Source: an uncultured Sutterella sp. (GTDB lineage: Bacteria > Pseudomonadota > Gammaproteobacteria > Burkholderiales > Burkholderiaceae_F). From it: a stretch of DNA of 12,915 nt. The notes below the pieces were generated by a model. The model worked only from the letters and a program-made list of their open reading frames with translations. It ran no database searches and was not told where the DNA came from. Shown here piece by piece: positions 11,604-12,915 of this stretch. Numbering within the stretch: position 1 is the first letter of the stretch; every line of letters starts with the position of its first letter. The translations under genes were made by a program, and so were the position numbers. Where the stretch lies: NCBI GenBank assembly GCA_900553105.1, contig USCE01000020.1, positions 1 to 12,915 of the forward strand, written 5' to 3'.

Positions 11604-11657
11604 AGCGCGATTATGCCATCGTTTTTCCAAAATTGCAAATACGATGACTATCGCGCT
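11604..11657 (-). repeat. Large inverted repeat after nusG, candidate partial terminator
   Basis: AGCGCGAT (11604-11611) pairs with ATCGCGCT (11650-11657), and inside it CATCGT (11617-11622) pairs with ACGATG (11641-11646). It starts 5 bases past the nusG stop. On the minus strand it is followed by CTTTCTTACTT, pyrimidine-rich but not a pure U run. It may end part of the upstream transcript or mark a processing point. It also contains the rplK promoter. Confidence 0.5.
11610..11638 (-). promoter_or_regulatory. Sigma-70-type promoter for rplKA-rplJL-rpoBC
   Basis: The minus strand has a -35 box TTGCAA (11638-11633, four of six consensus positions), a 17-base spacer, and a -10 box CATAAT (11615-11610, five of six). 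Predicted start is about 11603. A promoter before rplK is known in E. coli, which supports the call. Confidence 0.7.
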
Positions 11658-11662
11658 GAATT

Positions 11663-12223
11663 TTAAATCTTTTCAACACCCGAGAACGAGATATCTACCG
11701 GTGTTTCTCGACCGAAAATTTCTACGGTCACACACAAGCGAGAGCGATCGTAGTCGACTTCTTCAATACGACCATTGAAGTCGGCAAAAGCGCCTTCCTT
11801 CAAACGAACCGTTTCACCCACTTCAAAACTGATCTTAGGACGCGGTTTCTCAGCCGTAGCCTCTTGCGTTTGTAAAATAGCAGCAATTTCATGATCGGCC
11901 AAAGGAGCCGGACGATTGCCACCTAAAAAACCCGTTACGCGCGGTGTGCTCTTGACGAGGTGCCACGTGTCATCGTTCATGACCATGTGAACGAGAACAT
12001 AACCGGCATACATGCGGCGTTCACTCACATAACGACGATTATTGCGAGTTTCAACCACTTCTTCAGTGGGCACTAACACTTCACCGAATTGTTCCGGAAA
12101 CGGACAACGTCCGATGCGTTCCACCAATGCGCGTTGCACACTCTTTTCCATACCGGAATACACGTGCACAACATACCAACGCATCTTCGGAGCAACGGGT
12201 TGTTGTTCTTGCATTTCGCTCAT
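11663..12223 (-). CDS. nusG: Transcription termination/antitermination factor NusG
   Basis: NusG binds the clamp of RNA polymerase, reduces pausing, and links the polymerase to Rho or to ribosomal protein S10. The product is 186 residues (E. coli 181). The NGN domain begins at MRWYVVHVYSGMEK (residue 14) and includes VLVPTEEVVE and MYAGYVLVHMVMNDDTWHLV. The KOW domain near the C-terminus has FADFNGRIEEVDYDRSRLCV and ends FSGVEKI. The first ATG has AAGGAG 6 bases upstream, so I keep the 13-residue polar N-terminal extension. The usual FPGYV is MYAGYV here, a departure at a surface that contacts the polymerase. It follows secE by 13 bases. Confidence 0.97.
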   Translation of the reverse strand: MSEMQEQQPVAPKMRWYVVHVYSGMEKSVQRALVERIGRCPFPEQFGEVLVPTEEVVETRNNRRYVSERRMYAGYVLVHMVMNDDTWHLVKSTPRVTGFLGGNRPAPLADHEIAAILQTQEATAEKPRPKISFEVGETVRLKEGAFADFNGRIEEVDYDRSRLCVTVEIFGRETPVDISFSGVEKI

Positions 12224-12236
12224 CTGTTACTCCTTA

Positions 12237-12626
12237 TCAGAGGCTCATCTTCAACAGAACGTCGTACAAGCCCCATTCGATGATCAAATCGACCAAGAAC
12301 AAAAATAAAGCGACGACCACAACGAACGCAATGACCATACCGGTCGAACTTAAGGTTTCTTTACGCGTCGGCCAAATCACGCGAGTCAATTCATCATAAG
12401 ACTCACGCCCATAAGCAAGGAATCGCTTACCGGAAGGACTGAACCAAGCCACCACGACAGCGCCGACTAAACCGCCGACCAAGGAAAGCAAACGAACCAA
12501 CAAGGTTTGATCGCTCAAAAGACTGAAAGCGCAGACACCGGCCAAGGCCAAAACAGCAGCCAAAGACACCAAAGCAATGTCAAGACCGGAAGACTTCTCT
12601 TCAGTATTTGCGTTTTGTGTACTCAT
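12237..12626 (-). CDS. secE: Preprotein translocase subunit SecE
   Basis: SecE is the essential small membrane subunit that clamps SecY in the SecYEG translocation channel. The product is 129 residues, matching the three-helix proteobacterial form (E. coli 127). Hydrophobic segments lie at about residues 16-37, 43-63 and 97-118. The conserved amphipathic cytoplasmic helix and hinge, YDELTRVIWPTRKET, precede the last one. I start at MSTQNANTEEK (12626) and not at the upstream TTG at 12659, since the ATG has AGAGG 4 bases before it and gives the normal length. It is the first protein gene after tRNA-Trp and is coupled to nusG. Confidence 0.96.
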   Translation of the reverse strand: MSTQNANTEEKSSGLDIALVSLAAVLALAGVCAFSLLSDQTLLVRLLSLVGGLVGAVVVAWFSPSGKRFLAYGRESYDELTRVIWPTRKETLSSTGMVIAFVVVVALFLFLVDLIIEWGLYDVLLKMSL

Positions 12627-12704
12627 AATTCCTCTAGGTTGTCTCTGTATCGGATACAAACAACAACCGATTTAGTAATAAACTTTATGTGTTTCCAACA
12701 ACAC

Positions 12705-12732
12705 CAAGCCGCGATCACCCGATCGCGGCTTG
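12705..12732 (-). terminator. Strong hairpin between tRNA-Trp and secE
   Basis: A 12-base perfect stem CAAGCCGCGATC (12705-12716 with 12721-12732) has a 4-base loop, 18 bases after the tRNA CCA end. It is followed on the minus strand by GTGTTGTTGG, U/G-rich but not a clean U run. It could define a tRNA 3' end for processing or partly terminate before secE. The rest of 12627-12750 shows no gene and no convincing promoter. Confidence 0.5.
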
Positions 12733-12750
12733 CTAACACTATATCTAGTG

Positions 12751-12826
12751 TGGCAGGGGCAGAAGGAATCGAACCCTCAACCTACGGTTTTGGAGACCGT
12801 CGCTCTGCCAATTGAGCTATACCCCT
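12751..12826 (-). tRNA. tRNA-Trp (anticodon CCA)
   Basis: A 76-base cloverleaf reads 5' AGGGGTA ... TGCCCCT with a fully paired acceptor stem (one G-U), discriminator G and an encoded CCA (12753-12751). The anticodon stem ACGGT/ACCGT holds loop CTCCAAA, and the anticodon CCA lies at 12793-12791. The T arm contains GGTTCGATTCC. Its place between tuf and secE is the conserved location of tRNA-Trp in beta- and gammaproteobacteria. It is presumably cut from the tuf transcript. Confidence 0.97.
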
Positions 12827-12836
12827 AACCTTTCTC

Positions 12837-12857
12837 AACCTCGACTAATGCGAGGTT
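12837..12857 (-). repeat. Hairpin between tuf and tRNA-Trp
   Basis: AACCTCG/CGAGGTT forms a 7-base stem with a 7-base loop, 7 bases after the tuf stop and 10 bases before the tRNA. On the minus strand it is followed by GAGAAAGG, so it does not look like a terminator. A processing site separating tuf mRNA from the tRNA is more likely. Confidence 0.4.
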
Positions 12858-12864
12858 TTGAAAA

Positions 12865-12915
12865 TTATTCGATGATCTTGGCAACAACGCCGGCACCGAC
12901 CGTGCGGCCACCTTC
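12865..12915 (-). CDS. tuf: Elongation factor Tu, C-terminal end (cut by the window edge)
   Basis: EF-Tu delivers aminoacyl-tRNA to the ribosome. Only the last 16 codons and TAA are in the window. They encode EGGRTVGAGVVAKIIE, the conserved EF-Tu C-terminus of domain 3. Betaproteobacteria usually have two tuf genes; this is the copy upstream of tRNA-Trp and secE, and the other would be expected at the end of the str operon beyond rpsL. Confidence 0.95.
   Translation of the reverse strand, partial: EGGRTVGAGVVAKIIE

Overview
The window is a piece of a bacterial chromosome carrying the classic transcription/translation cluster tuf - tRNA-Trp - secE - nusG - rplK - rplA - rplJ - rplL - rpoB - rpoC - rpsL. 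Every gene lies on the minus strand, so transcription runs from high to low coordinates. The RpoB, RpoC and ribosomal protein sequences look betaproteobacterial. The direct passage from rpoC into rpsL, the first gene of the str operon, also fits Betaproteobacteria and not E. coli, where the two loci are far apart. A gut Burkholderiales such as Sutterellaceae is my best guess, but that is recollection and not a search result.

From the right edge: the last 16 codons of tuf (12865-12915), a tRNA-Trp with encoded CCA (12751-12826), then secE and nusG separated by 13 bases. A large inverted repeat follows nusG and contains a good sigma-70-type promoter (TTGCAA, 17 bases, CATAAT) that should drive rplKA, rplJL and rpoBC. 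rplK and rplA are separated by one base. A 335-base structured leader precedes rplJ, in the position of the known L10 autoregulatory leader. rplL is followed by three tandem hairpins and then a GC-rich hairpin with a U run, which looks like the attenuator that lowers rpoBC output relative to the ribosomal proteins. rpoB and rpoC are complete, with intact catalytic and zinc-binding residues.

The left end holds the less obvious content. Bases 1-30 are not genomic: they match the Illumina Nextera read-2 transposase adapter. The adapter abuts codon 38 of a truncated rpsL (31-144). Between rpoC and rpsL are 310 bases with two inverted repeats, a strong promoter (TTGACA, 17 bases, GATACT) and about 150 bases of leader with several nested hairpins and a possible long-range pairing. 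That leader is the best candidate here for an undescribed RNA regulator.

The genes act together: NusG and RpoB/RpoC belong to the transcription machinery, L11, L1, L10, L7/L12 and S12 are ribosomal proteins, EF-Tu and tRNA-Trp serve elongation, and SecE is part of the protein translocation channel. I see no mobile element, CRISPR array, phage gene or foreign insertion apart from the adapter.
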